A stretch of 64,000 nt of DNA from Doryteuthis pealeii (taxonomy: Eukaryota; Mollusca; Cephalopoda; Myopsida; Loliginidae), in NCBI GenBank assembly GCA_023376005.1, contig CM042160.1, positions 82,245,942-82,309,941 of the forward strand. The letters run 5' to 3'. A program made the translations under genes and the position numbers. Below the pieces are notes generated by a model that was not told the origin of the DNA, searched no databases, and was given only the letters and a program-made list of their open reading frames with translations. Below, piece after piece: positions 20,783-32,231 of the stretch. Position 1 is the first letter of the stretch; every line of letters starts with the position of its first letter.

Positions 20783-21240
20783 TGTATTATTTGGACTATT
20801 ATCCTCATCTTTATTGTTATCTACACGTTTCGGCTGATGTGCCCTTCAGCCTTCTTCAGGTAATACTTGTCGGACTTAGGAACCGTCCCTTTGAATTTGT
20901 GAACCTTCTTGTCATAATCGAGAACCTTCATGGAACTTCAAACCTAACCCTTTATTCAATCCACAGGGGTAGACTGTTTATCATTCTGTTAACCATGACC
21001 GAGTACAAGTGTTAAACTATGATAATTTTGTTACTGTCGCCCTTGGTCAGGATTGAACCTGCAGCCCAGAGATAACTGTATTAACTTAACGCCAATATCC
21101 GTTGCACCAGGTTTTCAATTTAACACTTTTTCCCAGTCATGGTTAACGGAATGAGAACAGTTTACCCCCGTGGGTTGAAGGTTTCAGTTCTAATTTCCAT
21201 GAAGACTCCCAATTACGACATGAAGACTCCCAAGTTTGAA
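20783..21240 (+). mobile_element. Foldback MITE family member, right end truncated
   Basis: Starts TATTATTTGGACTATTATCC and has ACACGTTTCGGCTGATGTGC. It runs through GGTTAACGGAATGAGAACAG and ends where the reverse-transcriptase fragment begins. Confidence 0.75.
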
Positions 21241-21401
21241 GAGTTAAAGAATTCTTTCCTCATCTCATCAGAAAGATCATATTTCCATATGATCAATAAT
21301 CTGTCTAGAGCAGTCCATGCCTTTCCAATACATATATTGACATCACTTTCTGTGGATGAGATATTACTACCAAGGTATGTGAACTGGTCTACTAATTTCA
21401 A
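21213..21401 (-). pseudogene. LINE reverse-transcriptase fragment
   Basis: The minus-strand peptide MKLVDQFTYLGSNISSTESD, then VNICIGKAWTALDRL and IWKYDLSDEMRKEFF. It matches the post-catalytic region of many non-LTR retrotransposon RTs (F-x-YLGS...R-x-x-x-A). The FADD catalytic box is upstream of this region and absent. Truncated at both ends. Confidence 0.85.
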
Positions 21402-21654
21402 AAGGCAATAGTAATATTAAACAGTTGAATGCACACAAATCATATAGCAAACAGCTGACTACACACAAAAAAAACAAAAAAACACACAAATCATGGAAAC
21501 CTTTTGCTTCTGGTATGTAAAAAAACATCATACACCTTGCGCAAATTAATTGAAACAAAATGAATAATTCCGTTATTATCATTTCTGTGATCTTTCTGTA
21601 AGACTTGCCAGTGTGTTTATGCAACATTACAATTTAAATTAGAGAAATAGATCA

Positions 21655-21900
21655 CTAATTAGGACTGAACCTATTCTAGTAGTGGAGTTTAAAAGGTTTG
21701 AATTCAGAGTTTTCCTTCTCCTAGACTGGTTGCCTAACCAAAGTCAAAGAGCCCAGTCTGTCCTACTATTTACCCATAGCTGGAGGGAGAGTAGTTGCAT
21801 TCATACCTTTCCCCAAGTGCTATGTGAACTGTAGTTTCGGCCAGGATTTGAACTCTGGTCGATGAATCCATTTCCTACAACTCTAACCATTAGACCTCCA
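21655..21900 (-). mobile_element. SINE-B
   Basis: Reversed copy from GGAGTTTAAAAGGTTTGAAT to the head ACTCTAACCATTAGACC. The far 3' end is replaced by AGGACTGAACCTATTCTAGT, also present at 15520-15535. Confidence 0.8.
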
Positions 21901-21934
21901 ACAAATTTTTTGAGAAAATATTTATCAAATTCCT

Positions 21935-22570
21935 AATGACCTAATCTGTGGAGAAAATAGAGATCGATTACACCCTGTCACTCCAGTGGTCTAAAACTGA
22001 CTGTATGATGAAAGAAAGGAAACTAAAGTGATTGTTTTGATTAATTTGCACAAGGGCTTATGACTTTTTCAGATAAATATGCACAGCAGTGTAAATGACC
22101 TAATCTGATGAAAAAATAGAAATCGATTACACCCTGTCACTCCAGTGGGTTTAAAACTGACCATATGGTAAATGAAAGGAAATCAAAGTGGTTGTTTCAA
22201 TTAGTTTGCAGAAGAGCTTATGACTTTTTCACATAGATATGCACACCACTGCAAATGACCTAATCTGAAAATAAAATAGAAATCGATTACACCCTGTCAC
22301 TCCAATGGGTCTAAAACTGACCGTAGGGTGAAAGAAAGGAAACTAAAGTGGTTGTTTCAATTAATTTGTACATTGGTGTATAAGCTTATAAATTTTTCAG
22401 ATAAATATGCTCACCACTGCAAACAACTTAATCAGAGGAAAAAAAAATAGAAATCGATTACACCCTGTCACTCCAAAGGGTCTAGGGTGAGAAAAAAAAA
22501 AAAAAAAAAAAAAAGAAGAAGAAAACTAAAATGGTTGTTTCAATTAATTTGCACAAGGGTGTAAATTCAA
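21935..22570. repeat. Minisatellite, ~158-bp unit, four copies
   Basis: GATCGATTACACCCTGTCAC or ATCGATTACACCCTGTCACT recurs at about 21965, 22122, 22281 and 22455. Each unit also has ACTAAAGTGGTTGTTTCAAT-like sequence. Poly(A) interrupts the last unit. An ATTTTTTGAGAAAATATTTA block flanks both sides (21906 and 22616). Confidence 0.9.
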
Positions 22571-23217
22571 AAGAGTTAAAATTGTAAAAATATAATAAAG
22601 AACAACTCGTGTTATTTTTTTGAGAAAATATTTATTAAATTCCCCAATCAATGTGAAAATAGTGCCAGCAAATCTTTATTGACATAAACGGAAAATGTTT
22701 AAATTAAAAACAATTATCTTTTTTTGTCTTTTTTAAAAAATATTGATAATAATAGTCAAGATTAAAACTGTGGTAAGGGTATCTCGAAGATTAATTCATT
22801 TTTTTTAGACCTTATTTTTCTGATGCAGGTATCAATATTCAGCTTTGGTTACTGTTAAGTCCCAGACCTAACGAAAATCTAGAGTTACTCCCCTTGATTG
22901 ATGGGAACCAGGAAGTGAGATTTCTGCCATGACACTTTTGGATGGAGGTTCATTCTGGCAGGATGTAGTTATACACATGTGAACTAATTAAGTCACTTTT
23001 AGGGAAGAAGCAAAATTTTATTTAACACTGGGTAGATAACCCAGTGTTAAATAAAATTTTATTAATTTTCAACAACCTAATCTTACATTTTCATTCGGTG
23101 CTTCAGATTTTATTTGTATGTAAAAACATAACAGTTACCCTTACTGCATTCTTAACCTGAACTAAAAAAGTTTTTAAAAAATAATAAAATATAATATAAT
23201 AATAATAATAATAAGTT

Positions 23218-23446
23218 GAGGCGGCTAATATCGATATCAGCCATACAGTAAGGGAGCCTATCCCCTTTTCACTAGTGAGGAAATTTCTTTAGTGTCTGAG
23301 ATGGAGTGCCACACCTACCAGCAGCTCCTTACTTTACTGCACAGATCCCTATGCTACTCATATGCTGAGTTGGCAAGGGCTGGCATTGAACCAGGAGCCT
23401 TGTTGTTTCCTAGCTGAACACTCAACTGACTGAGCTAAACCGGCCG
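23218..23446 (-). mobile_element. SINE-A, full length
   Basis: Reversed copy from GGCGGCTAATATCGATATCA to the tRNA head GACTGAGCTAAACCGGCC. An (AAT)n tail lies at its 3' side (23195-23215). Confidence 0.85.
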
Positions 23447-23549
23447 TATATAATAATAATAATACAAATATTTTCAAGAAAATGTTGAACAATTGCAATG
23501 TGCTTTTATTTGAACACATAAATTTATAAACAAAGAAAAAAAAAATTTA

Positions 23550-23820
23550 ACGTCAACCCGAGTTCAAATCCTGGACAAAGCGACAGTTCACATAGCGCTA
23601 ATACCCTTGGGAAAGGTATACACCCAACTACTCTCCCACTAGCTATGGGTAAATAGTAGGGCTGACTGAGCTCTTAAACCGTGTCTAGGTAACCAATCTA
23701 GGAGAAGGAAAACTCTGAATTCAAAACTGTTAAACTCTGCTTAAGAAATTGACTTTATGCTGGTATCGAACCCAGAACCTTGTGATTCCTAGGTGAACAC
23801 TCTACCGACTGGGCTCAGAT
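23550..23820 (+). mobile_element. SINE-B (plus) joined to a reversed SINE-A head
   Basis: SINE-B runs 23550-23755 from GAGTTCAAATCCTGGAC to GCTTAAGAAATTGAC. Directly after it GGTATCGAACCCAGAACCTT to ACCGACTGGGCTCA (23762-23820) is a minus-strand SINE-A head. Confidence 0.75.
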
Positions 23821-23949
23821 AAATATATCCACAAAACTATAAATATATGCCTGTAAAGTAAAATTGAGTACCAACTTTTATCTCACACTAACAGTTTTGG
23901 CATTAAATAGGGTTGATATGCCATAAACAAACCAAAAATGTTGAAAAAA

Positions 23950-23987
23950 GAAAAAAAAAAAAAAAAAAAAAAGGAAAAAAAAAAAAG
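23950..23987. repeat. Poly(A) tract
   Basis: Near-continuous A over about 38 bp. Confidence 0.9.
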
Positions 23988-24019
23988 GGAGGTACCCAAG
24001 AAAAAAAATATTTTGGGTT

Positions 24020-24150
24020 GCTTACTTTGTTTGATGGTTCATCACCTTTCATGGTTATTTAATGTCAAAACCATCTTTATAGAAGAATAGTAGTGGTACT
24101 ATTTAACCCATAGTTGGGGGATGAGAGGGTTCATACTTTACCCAAGGGTA
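24020..24150. repeat. Family C fragment
   Basis: Matches 4560-4830 (GGTTATTTAATGTCAAAACC, TATAGAAGAATAGTAGTGGT). Confidence 0.55.
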
Positions 24151-24424
24151 TTAGTTTGAAAGTGAATATAATAGTGCGACCAGAGTTAAAACTCGCTCAC
24201 TACAATATCACAGTCCAGTATATCAGCCATTATGTCACAGAGACTCCCTGCCCCTCCGAATCTTTTGTAATGCCAAACAAATTTCTTTTAGAGAGACATT
24301 AATATAAACATTGTTTCTTCTTAGTTTAACTGTAAACCAGTTGGCCGAGAAATGAGTAAAGTATTTTAGGCGTGGAACGTCTGTCAAATCATAAGGTGTA
24401 GAAGGACCTGTGTAACCCAACCTT

Positions 24425-24550
24425 TTCACCATAAGTAGGATGTGACCCAAGGTTAAGAATAAGGGGCATCCAGTGAGAATTGAACTAGTTATTCAGTAGT
24501 AATGGATCTGCGAGACTAGATTGCTAACTATAACACCACAATGTGACGCC
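24425..24550 (-). mobile_element. tRNA-derived repeat family I
   Basis: GTAATGGATCTGCGAGACTA and TAACTATAACACCACAATG (reversed A/B-box-like) recur at 29036-29178 and, in part, at 41600-41660. Confidence 0.6.
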
Positions 24551-25116
24551 CTAAATATTCTAATAAAGGAGTCTATATTCATGGCCAGAAAAAAAAAAAA
24601 AAAAGAAGAATTATTTCAACAAAGAAAATGTTTCATTCATAAAAAGATAAATACAAACAGTTTACACATTTTCTTTTTTTTTTTTTTAATATAAATTCTT
24701 CCTAATTGTTGTAGATAACAAAAAACATTTCAGTGTGTGGAGAACAAAATGTAAATTGTTTATGTAAATGATGACCTATCTTTAAGATGACTCAGTCGTA
24801 ACCTGGAAATAAAATATATCAAGGGAGATAATTCAGTCATTTAAGAATAGTTCATAAAATATATCAAGGGAGATAATTCATTTAAAAATTATGAGTTTAA
24901 TTTGCAACGAAGCAAAGTGAATAATAAAATATCTATCCTAATTGCATCACTAAAAGAAAAAAAAAAAAAAAAAGAAAGAATTTTGAAACAATAATCCAAT
25001 TGACCTAATAATTAATAAATAAATTCATACGACTGCTATTGTAAAGACAACAACAGCAACAATGCCAGAAACAAAACCTTCATCAGATCTTACCTACGTC
25101 TTTCATGACATGCAAG

Positions 25117-25402
25117 ATAATAATGAAATTTGTTGTGTACAGTGCTCAGGTGCACCACAACTCATCAAAGTCTCATGTCTAGTACATAGAATAATGTATT
25201 AGTGTTAGAAACATGAATAGTGTACATTATAATATACATGTATGGTGCGTGTGCGTGCATATGAGTGTGGAGGGTATCAGGTATAGTGTTGTTGAATTAC
25301 AGGAAGCATGGAGGCTTTGAAAGATGCAGTGTTTCAGCAGCGTACAATTCCATGCCTTGGCAACTGAGTGTGAAAAAATGTTTCCGAAAATAATGTGAGC
25401 TA
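25117..25402 (-). pseudogene. LINE RT C-terminal tail and 3' UTR
   Basis: Same element as 5828-6145. The minus strand reads RKHFFTLSCQGMELYAAETL-like sequence after a small deletion, then SFKASMLPVI. The 3' UTR is conserved (CCACAACTCATCAAAGTCTC in plus orientation). Frameshifted relic. Confidence 0.7.
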
Positions 25403-25639
25403 TGCTGTTTTCTGACTGTTTATATATTTTTTTTTTTTGCAAGTGCAAATTATGTAATTTTGCATTAGATTATAAAACATTGTGGAGAAATTTTTTTTAA
25501 ATAACAAATATATAGATAAATAAATAGTCAGTGAATTTTAAAATTATCTCAAAATTTCAAACACAATTTAATTGACAAGTGTAAAATCCAAAAAAACTTG
25601 TTGATATTTGTCCGTTTTTTGAGACGGAGCTTGGTGCGA

Positions 25640-26275
25640 ATAATTCTGATTTTTTTTACTGTTGTCCTCATCTTTATTGTGGCACTAGAAGCGGCTACCC
25701 TGCGTTGCCTAGGTAGAGATGGGAGACCCTGGTGTATTGATTTGTTTACATTTGAGATTTACAAATGCTATTTCTATGTATATTTTAATTTTTAAACATC
25801 TTCAAATATAAATCAAATCTTCATAATTTTAGCACAAAAAGCCAAGAACTGGTAATATTTAATGTATATATATATTTGCTTTGTTAATTATTTTATTTTC
25901 ATAGTCTCATCTGGACATACATACACACCAACTGCCCTTTATATATGTATAGATGTATAAACTTTTCGGCTGCTGTATTCTCTGACCTTCCCTAGGTGTT
26001 CCCTGTGTATCCAACCTATCATTTCACATGTATCACAAAGAGCATCACAGTCATTTAGATCCCCACCCCCCAAAAAAAAAATGCCGTCATTTTTTGAATG
26101 AGATCTTCAAGACTATTGAAACTGTCAAATTATCAAAAATGATTTCCCAGGTTGGATCCTTACTATACTCAAATACACAAGGAACACCTGAGGAAGGACA
26201 AAGGATACAGTGGCCAAAAGGTTATGTTTTTACATACCACAATAAAGATGAGGACAAAAGTCTGAAAAAAAAAAA
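25640..26275. mobile_element. Degenerate foldback element
   Basis: CTGTTGTCCTCATCTTTATT near 25660 and its complement near 26245, plus AGGTGTTCCCTGTGTATC against GATACACAAGGAACACCT-like sequence, mark two inverted ends. Distantly related to the 19495 family. Confidence 0.6.
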
Positions 26276-26334
26276 ATAAAAAAAAAAAAAAAAAATTATT
26301 CAAAGCTTGTTGTGAGCAAATAAAAATAATGGGG

Positions 26335-26820
26335 CCAAGTATCCAATGAGCACCCCAGCTGGGAGCTGTTTTTTTGAAAATAACACCTTTTGCTTTTCAC
26401 CTTACACCTCCGGTTGTGGTATGATAAGCGCATGGAAAATAAACTTTATAAATTGTGTGATACCATTTCCGAACAACATCCTTTTATTTATATAAACATA
26501 AAAAAATATTTTGTAAATAAAAACTATTTTCATTTGAATAAAAATATCTACATTTCTCTTCTGATTAAATAAAAACTACTTTAATATAAAAACGTGTCTT
26601 TCATTTAAAGTTTTATATTAAAAAAAATTTCCTATTGAATTAACAACATGAAATAACTAATTTTTATTATTAAAATCGAAAACTATTTTAGTATAAAAAC
26701 ATGCCTTTGGGTTGTAAATACACATGAACAAACTTTTTAAAAATCTTACAGTTTACAGTGAAAAGCAAAAGGTGTTCTTTTCAAAACAGTTCCCAGCTGG
26801 GGTGCCTATTGGATACCTGG
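26335..26820. mobile_element. Element with ~60-bp terminal inverted repeats
   Basis: The left end CCAAGTATCCAATGAGCACC, CCAGCTGGGAGCTGTTTT pairs with the right end GTTCCCAGCTGGGGTGCCTA, TTGGATACCTGG. The interior is AT-rich with no transposase. No clear target duplication; superfamily unknown. Confidence 0.8.
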
Positions 26821-26977
26821 TTCAAATAATGATTGGATGAAGTGCAAGTTTAGTTATAAATAGAATTTATAAATGATATAAACTTTAAAAATAAAAGAAC
26901 AAATAAAGTATATTTTTATAAAGAAATTATCCAATCTTTATTTTGGAGTTTTAAAAAAAAATTCAATCTTTATTTTG

Positions 26978-26981
<4 letters not shown>

Positions 26982-27016
<35 letters not shown>
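26982..27016. repeat. Poly(A) tract
   Basis: About 33 consecutive A. Confidence 0.95.
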
Positions 27017-27723
27017 AAAATACAAATAAAAATACAAACTGGAATGTAGGGTTACAAGAATTAAAAAAATTTGAAAAAAATTCTTTTTTTTTATAACTTG
27101 TTTTGAATTCAACCATATTCATTCAAGTTTTTAAAATCTTAAAACTTTTTTTTCATAACCATAATAATCCTATTAAAAAAGATTATGTTGGGAGATCTCT
27201 TCTAAGGAAAAAATACATAAAATAATAAAAAAATTTCAAGACAGAAAAATCGACTGATTTTATTGAACTGGTTTTGGAAATTCTGAGAGGAAATATTTTT
27301 TCAGATTATTATTTGAATTTTTTTTATACTTTCCCAAAAAATCATTTAAGATTTTATTCCTACTCTTTTTCTTAATATTGTCCAAATTTTTTTAAATTTT
27401 TTTTTTAGGTACAAATGCAGAGTAGTGCACAAGAAATAATATCATCAAAATCGTATTTTACATATAAATAGCATTAGATTATAGAAACTACCAAAGTAGC
27501 CTAACACTAACGTCTCAAAAGCTTCAGGTATTTCTGAGAAATGAAATGAAATTCTTTTTATACATTATCTAATGACATTATCTCTTGTGTGCATTATTCT
27601 TCATTAGTACCCTTTCTTTCTTTCTTTTATTCTTACTCTAAAAATCTTCAAACTTTGATTCCTACTTTATTCAATATTGTCAAATTTGGTTTTTACTATT
27701 TTTTTTTTATCACATTTGTTTTT

Positions 27724-28077
27724 TTGGTAATGGCACTAAAATTCCTTAAAGATTCCTGTAGAACAAGAGTTCAACTCTTTGATGACAGAGATCAAGAGGA
27801 GGTGCTAATACAGCAAAAAGATAGATACTTTGATCTTGCTAGAGAGATGAAAAAGTTTTGGAACATAAAGGCCATGGTGATACCAATTGTGGTTGGTGTT
27901 CTTGGAATGGTTCCAAAGGATTGGAAAAAGATACTCAAAGAATTGGAAATCAGAGGAAAAATAGAGACCATACAGACCACAGCATTGTTAAAATTGGCTA
28001 GAATACTCAGAAGAGACCTGAGAAAACTTGCTGTCACTCAGACTCCAGATTATGAAAGCAACAAATATATCTATTAA
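27724..28077 (+). pseudogene. Non-LTR retrotransposon ORF C-terminal fragment
   Basis: An open frame of about 115 codons from MALKFLKDS to a stop at 28077. It contains REMKKFWNIKAMVIPIVVGV, then LGMVPKDWKKILKELEIRGK and LLKLARILRRDLRK. This pattern (E..R.W....V.P.V.G.LG......L..L.I...I..LQ...LL..ARILR) is common at the C-terminus of LINE-type polyproteins in animals. No catalytic RT motifs are upstream. The frame is intact at this length, so the insertion may be fairly young. Confidence 0.75.
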
Positions 28078-28105
28078 AAGACTTAGAAACAAAATAAAAC
28101 AGCAA

Positions 28106-28106
<1 letters not shown>

Positions 28107-28182
<76 letters not shown>
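28107..28182. repeat. (GT)n(TA)n microsatellite
   Basis: GTGTGT run followed by two TA runs, just after the RT fragment stop. Confidence 0.95.
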
Positions 28183-28645
28183 GTCTATAGTATATATCAT
28201 TTGGGATTTAGTATGAAGCATAAGGTGTGAAATATAAGAAACTCTATTTTGGAATGTTAAGCCTCGTTTTATTTCATACTAATATTTCAATTTTGTTACT
28301 CATACACACAAAAAATTATTAACATCTGAAGGTGAAGTAAGCTTAAAGAAAAAAAAAAGAAAAATTCTAAAACCTTGAACTATTTACAAAGTGAAGTTAA
28401 TTTGATTGAATCCATGACATAACTAAAAATATCATTGTTTAATACAATCTATCAATTTTGATCAAAGATTGAGACCAATTGATACTAACACAGAAATAGA
28501 AATATTTTCTTCAGGTGCCATGGTCAGACCTTAACTAAAAATACGATAACTCATTGGAAATATTTCATTAAAGAGTAATAGATGATAATGATATTCAGGT
28601 AATCCTATACACTTATATATACATACACACACACACACACACACA

Positions 28646-29035
28646 CACAGTCCTTGTGACCAGTATCACATGGTCTGGGCCCATTTTCTTTCTTTTCCTA
28701 GTTTTCAGCCAAGGGAGATAACCAGATATCATACTAATCTATCTAATCCTGAAGACTGGAATAACCAGGATGTGTGTGTGTATGTGTGTATAGGCACAGT
28801 TTGCAACACATGGTCAGTTTAATAAGAGGGATCCTCGTACATACACAAGAAAGGCCAAATATACCTGCAGTTCTCATGACCAGTGTCACATGGTCTGCGT
28901 CCATTTTTCTTCTTTTTTTTCCCTCCGCATCCTGCCCAAAGAACAGAGCCAAGGGAGATAACTAGATATCATACTTTTATCTCCTCCTGAAGACTGAGAT
29001 AACCAGGATGTTGTGTGTGCGTGTGTACACTCACA
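28646..29035. repeat. Tandem duplication, ~220-bp unit, each ending in a GT array
   Basis: Shared blocks: TATCACATGGTCTG/TGTCACATGGTCTG, CAAGGGAGATAAC, AGATATCATAC, CTGAAGACTG and AATAACCAGGATG/GATAACCAGGATG, then GTGTGT. Confidence 0.85.
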
Positions 29036-29178
29036 TGTAAGTATTTACCCAACCCATTTGCCACGGGGAGGATGTGACACAAGATCACAAGTACGGGCAT
29101 TTAGCAAGGGTTGAACTCACTATTCAATAATAATGGATCAGCAAGACTAGCTTACTAACCATCACACCATGATGGGGT
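29036..29178 (-). mobile_element. tRNA-derived repeat family I
   Basis: Best local copy, from ATTTACCCAACCCATTTGCC to TAACCATCACACCATGATGG (reversed head). Confidence 0.65.
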
Positions 29179-29372
29179 GTGCATATGTATGTATAAAGGA
29201 TGTCACTAAAAAAACCATCAGAATAATTAAAGGATGATATTATAAATATGGCAAATGACATTGAATCTATTTTTATTTCTTATTTGATGGAAATTAATTA
29301 TTTCTGAAAGAAAACTATCACAACCTTATAATTCCTCTGAGTGGTATCTCTCCAACCTTTGTATTCTAAAAC

Positions 29373-29504
29373 AGAGCGGTCCAAAAGTCTTGTTATCCCT
29401 ACATATTTTTGTTTTCAAGATATAAAATAATTACATAAATCAAAATGAAATTCTAGAAAATAATTTAATTTCTAAAGATTTTTTAGAAGGAAAATAATTT
29501 CGTA

Positions 29505-29537
<33 letters not shown>

Positions 29538-29587
29538 AAAAGAAAGTTAGAACAATATGGGGTGACAATACATTCGGACCGCCCTCT
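29373..29587. mobile_element. Mariner-type MITE 1
   Basis: AGAGCGGTCCAAAAGTCTTG is mirrored by CATTCGGACCGCCCTCT. Interior AATTACATAAATCAAAATGA with a (TA)n run. Confidence 0.75.
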
Positions 29588-29598
29588 AGTTTAATGTA

Positions 29599-29800
29599 CA
29601 GGGTGGTCCAAAAATCTTGTCATCCCCTAGATATTTTTTAGACGTAAAATAATTACATAATACAACCTGAAATTCTAGAAAATAACTTGATATTTAAAGT
29701 TTTTATTTTTAATTACATAACTTTTATATTATTAAAACAAAAAATAATCAAAATTTAAAAAAAAATATGAGGGGGGTGCCAAGGCTTTCGGACCATGCTG
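29599..29800. mobile_element. Mariner-type MITE 2
   Basis: TA on both sides (29597-29598, 29801-29802). Ends are CAGGGTGGTCCAAAAATCTT and CTTTCGGACCATGCTG. Its first half resembles MITE 1, only 12 bp away. Confidence 0.8.
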
Positions 29801-30871
29801 TATAATTCAATAGAAATCCAATTTTTAACAAGTGTCATCACACTAGGCCTGTAATTTTACTTTACCTTTAAGCTATACCAGCAAATACAGAATACTTTTA
29901 GAATTAGATCTCACTTCCCAAAAAAAACATTCTAACCAACTTTACAATAAATATAATAGGTTTTATGATTCATTTATTTTCTGATTGGCTGAAATAGAGA
30001 GGAAGAGTGGGAGGTTAAACAAAGGGAGGTAATGAGTAACAAAATAACAATTGTTTTCATGGATGGAATTATTAACAATTAAACATTTTTAAATAAATAA
30101 AATGAAATATAAATAAAATTAAAAAAAACAAAAAACTATTTTGTGCAGATAAAATTTGCAAGAAGATATGTGGAGTTTAAAATCATATTCTGAAACATTT
30201 TACAGGCCATATGAAAAATAGTGCATTTAATTTAAACATTTGAAGGAAAAAAAAAAACAAAAGCAAAAAAAAAAAAACAAGAAACATTTTCAGATTGTCA
30301 AATATCTTAAATGAAAACTTAACTGAAATAAATGATTCAATCAGAAAGTTTGGATGGGTCATAAATTCCTCCATTTGATATTTTATCATATATTAATAAT
30401 ACAATAATTCATTTATTAAAGAATGTATTATTATATATTATTTAGATCAATATGAAATAAATTGGTTGGTTTTTATGTACATTGTTTAGAAACATTGCTA
30501 GGGGGCCCTACTATACACAGGTAGAGCAACATTTTTGTCATTTTGTAGTAGCTCAATATAAGGTATTTTCCTATTGGCTGTTCGTTGACAGATTCAATAT
30601 TAACATATAGAAACATTGCTAGGAGGCCCTACTGTGGTATAGGATTGTATAAAGGTTGTTTTGCAAAATATAATTAAAAGTGTTTTATTATTTTCATGTT
30701 ATTGTCCTATGATTCATAATTGATGATTAAATTATCAGGGGTTTTTTTTTGTTCTTTTTATAAATGATTAAATTGACTTGTTTGAACATACCCTCAATTT
30801 TGTAAATTTTCTAAAAATAATTTGCCCACTCTACAAAGAATAAAAAAGTTATCTGCCAGTAAAAAGGTTAA

Positions 30872-31092
30872 CTCTTTGCCTACCAAATTTTCTTGCTATT
30901 TTTTTACCTGTATGAGGAGATATTTCAAAGTTCACTATCTATTCACCTCAGAATTCATTTTGTTCAAATAAAGTCATTATTATTGTAATCAAAGTTTTTC
31001 TGCTTAATTATAATGAACTAACCAACTGTTTTTGTACTTTGTTTTTGCAGAAGTAGGAGAGCTGCTGTAAGCAGCTTAAAGTAGGCAAAGAG
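30872..31092. mobile_element. TTAA-flanked MITE with perfect 12-bp terminal inverted repeats
   Basis: CTCTTTGCCTAC at the left and GTAGGCAAAGAG at the right are exact complements. TTAA stands at 30868-30871 and 31093-31096. 221 bp, non-coding. Homologous to 6233-6486; piggyBac-type by its target site. Confidence 0.9.
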
Positions 31093-31425
31093 TTAAATAA
31101 TTATATATTGATGTCCCAACTATTTCACCTTTTTTTTTTTTTTTTTTAAACTCAAGGAATGTCAAAAAATTCAAACTAATTTATTGTATTTCTTTTAGGT
31201 GAGATATTTCATTTCTTGAAAGTTTTTTTTTCTTTCTTTTTGCAAATGTTTGCAAGTGCACTTTTTGGTTTGCGTATATTAGTGGAATTTAAATTGTGTT
31301 CAAAGCAAGGATAAAAATACTCGAGCACCACCAAGTATTCTCAGATAATTCATATTTAAAAATAAAAGAAAATAAAATAAAAAAACCTTATAATGGCCTT
31401 TCAAAAGGAAATGCTATATTTCTTA

Positions 31426-31999
31426 TGAGGGTAATCCCAAAAGTAAGGTCTTCAAACTACTGGCTATCTTCAGGGAAACTGTTTGTGTTGCTATTGGCAA
31501 CACTGTTGTGTCTGTTGTGCATCCACTTGTCTCCAAGCACACCTCACTACCATACTCAATCTTGGCTTGGCAGTTTTTTCTGATGGAGTTCACAATTGAT
31601 GCTACTACCAAGCATGAAGTCTGCAATGTTATTGATGCTATTGGCAACACTGTTGTGTTTGTTGTGCATGCAAAAGGCATTAAACTGATCGAAATTCATT
31701 GCCAATTAAGCAAGAAAGAGTATGACGAGTCATGCATGGATATTAAAAACGTCCATAAGAGATGTAGGGAGTTTGCAACAAGGCTTAACCCTTCCTTAAC
31801 AACATGGTGGCAAACTGGTATGACATGGGAATACAAAAACTGCCACAGTGCCAACAAAAATTCATCAACCAAAATGGCAATTAAATAGAAAAATAGATAA
31901 ATGTTCAAACTTTAAAATTATGTAAACATCATTAACAATAAACAAACGTTTCTGTGATTTCTAAATATTTTGAAGACCTTACCTTTGGGATTACCCTCG
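31426..31999 (+). mobile_element. Non-autonomous mariner element with transposase N-terminal relic
   Basis: The terminal repeats (GAGGGTAATCCCAAAAGTAA at the left, complemented by TTACCTTTGGGATTACCCTC at the right) are bordered by TA (31424-31425, 32000-32001). The open frame at 31508-31888 reads MEFTIDATTKHEVCNVIDAI, then GIKLIEIHCQLSKKEYDESC and MDIKNVHKRCREF. This resembles the paired HTH DNA-binding region of mariner transposases (IRFLxAKG...EIHRQL...V..WCREF). No catalytic domain remains. An internal duplication of the ATTGGCAACACTGTTGTGT segment is present. Confidence 0.82.
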
Positions 32000-32043
32000 T
32001 ATCTTCCAGCAAACTTTGACTCAACCGACTGTATATTATAAAT

Positions 32044-32231
32044 GGTAATCTGAACATTAGCTAGATAAATGAGAGTAGCCTCCCCTCGTTTCTTTCACTT
32101 TGAGGAAACCATGTGTTTTGGTCGGCCATTTTCATTTCACCGTAAATCTACACTGAAAACACGCAACTTCCTCAAAGTGAAATAAAAAAAAGGAGGTTAC
32201 TCTCATTTATGTAGCTAATGTTCAGATTACC
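32044..32231. mobile_element. Palindromic MITE with 8-bp target duplication
   Basis: GGTAATCTGAACATTAGCTA at the left is mirrored at the right. TTATAAAT stands on both sides (32036-32043 and 32232-32239). 188 bp. An 8-bp duplication fits the hAT group. A relative with one recognisable end is at 62370-62584. Confidence 0.88.

Noticed and set aside
21935..22570. CRISPR array
   Set aside because: Units of ~158 bp without alternating spacers, in eukaryotic DNA; it is a minisatellite.
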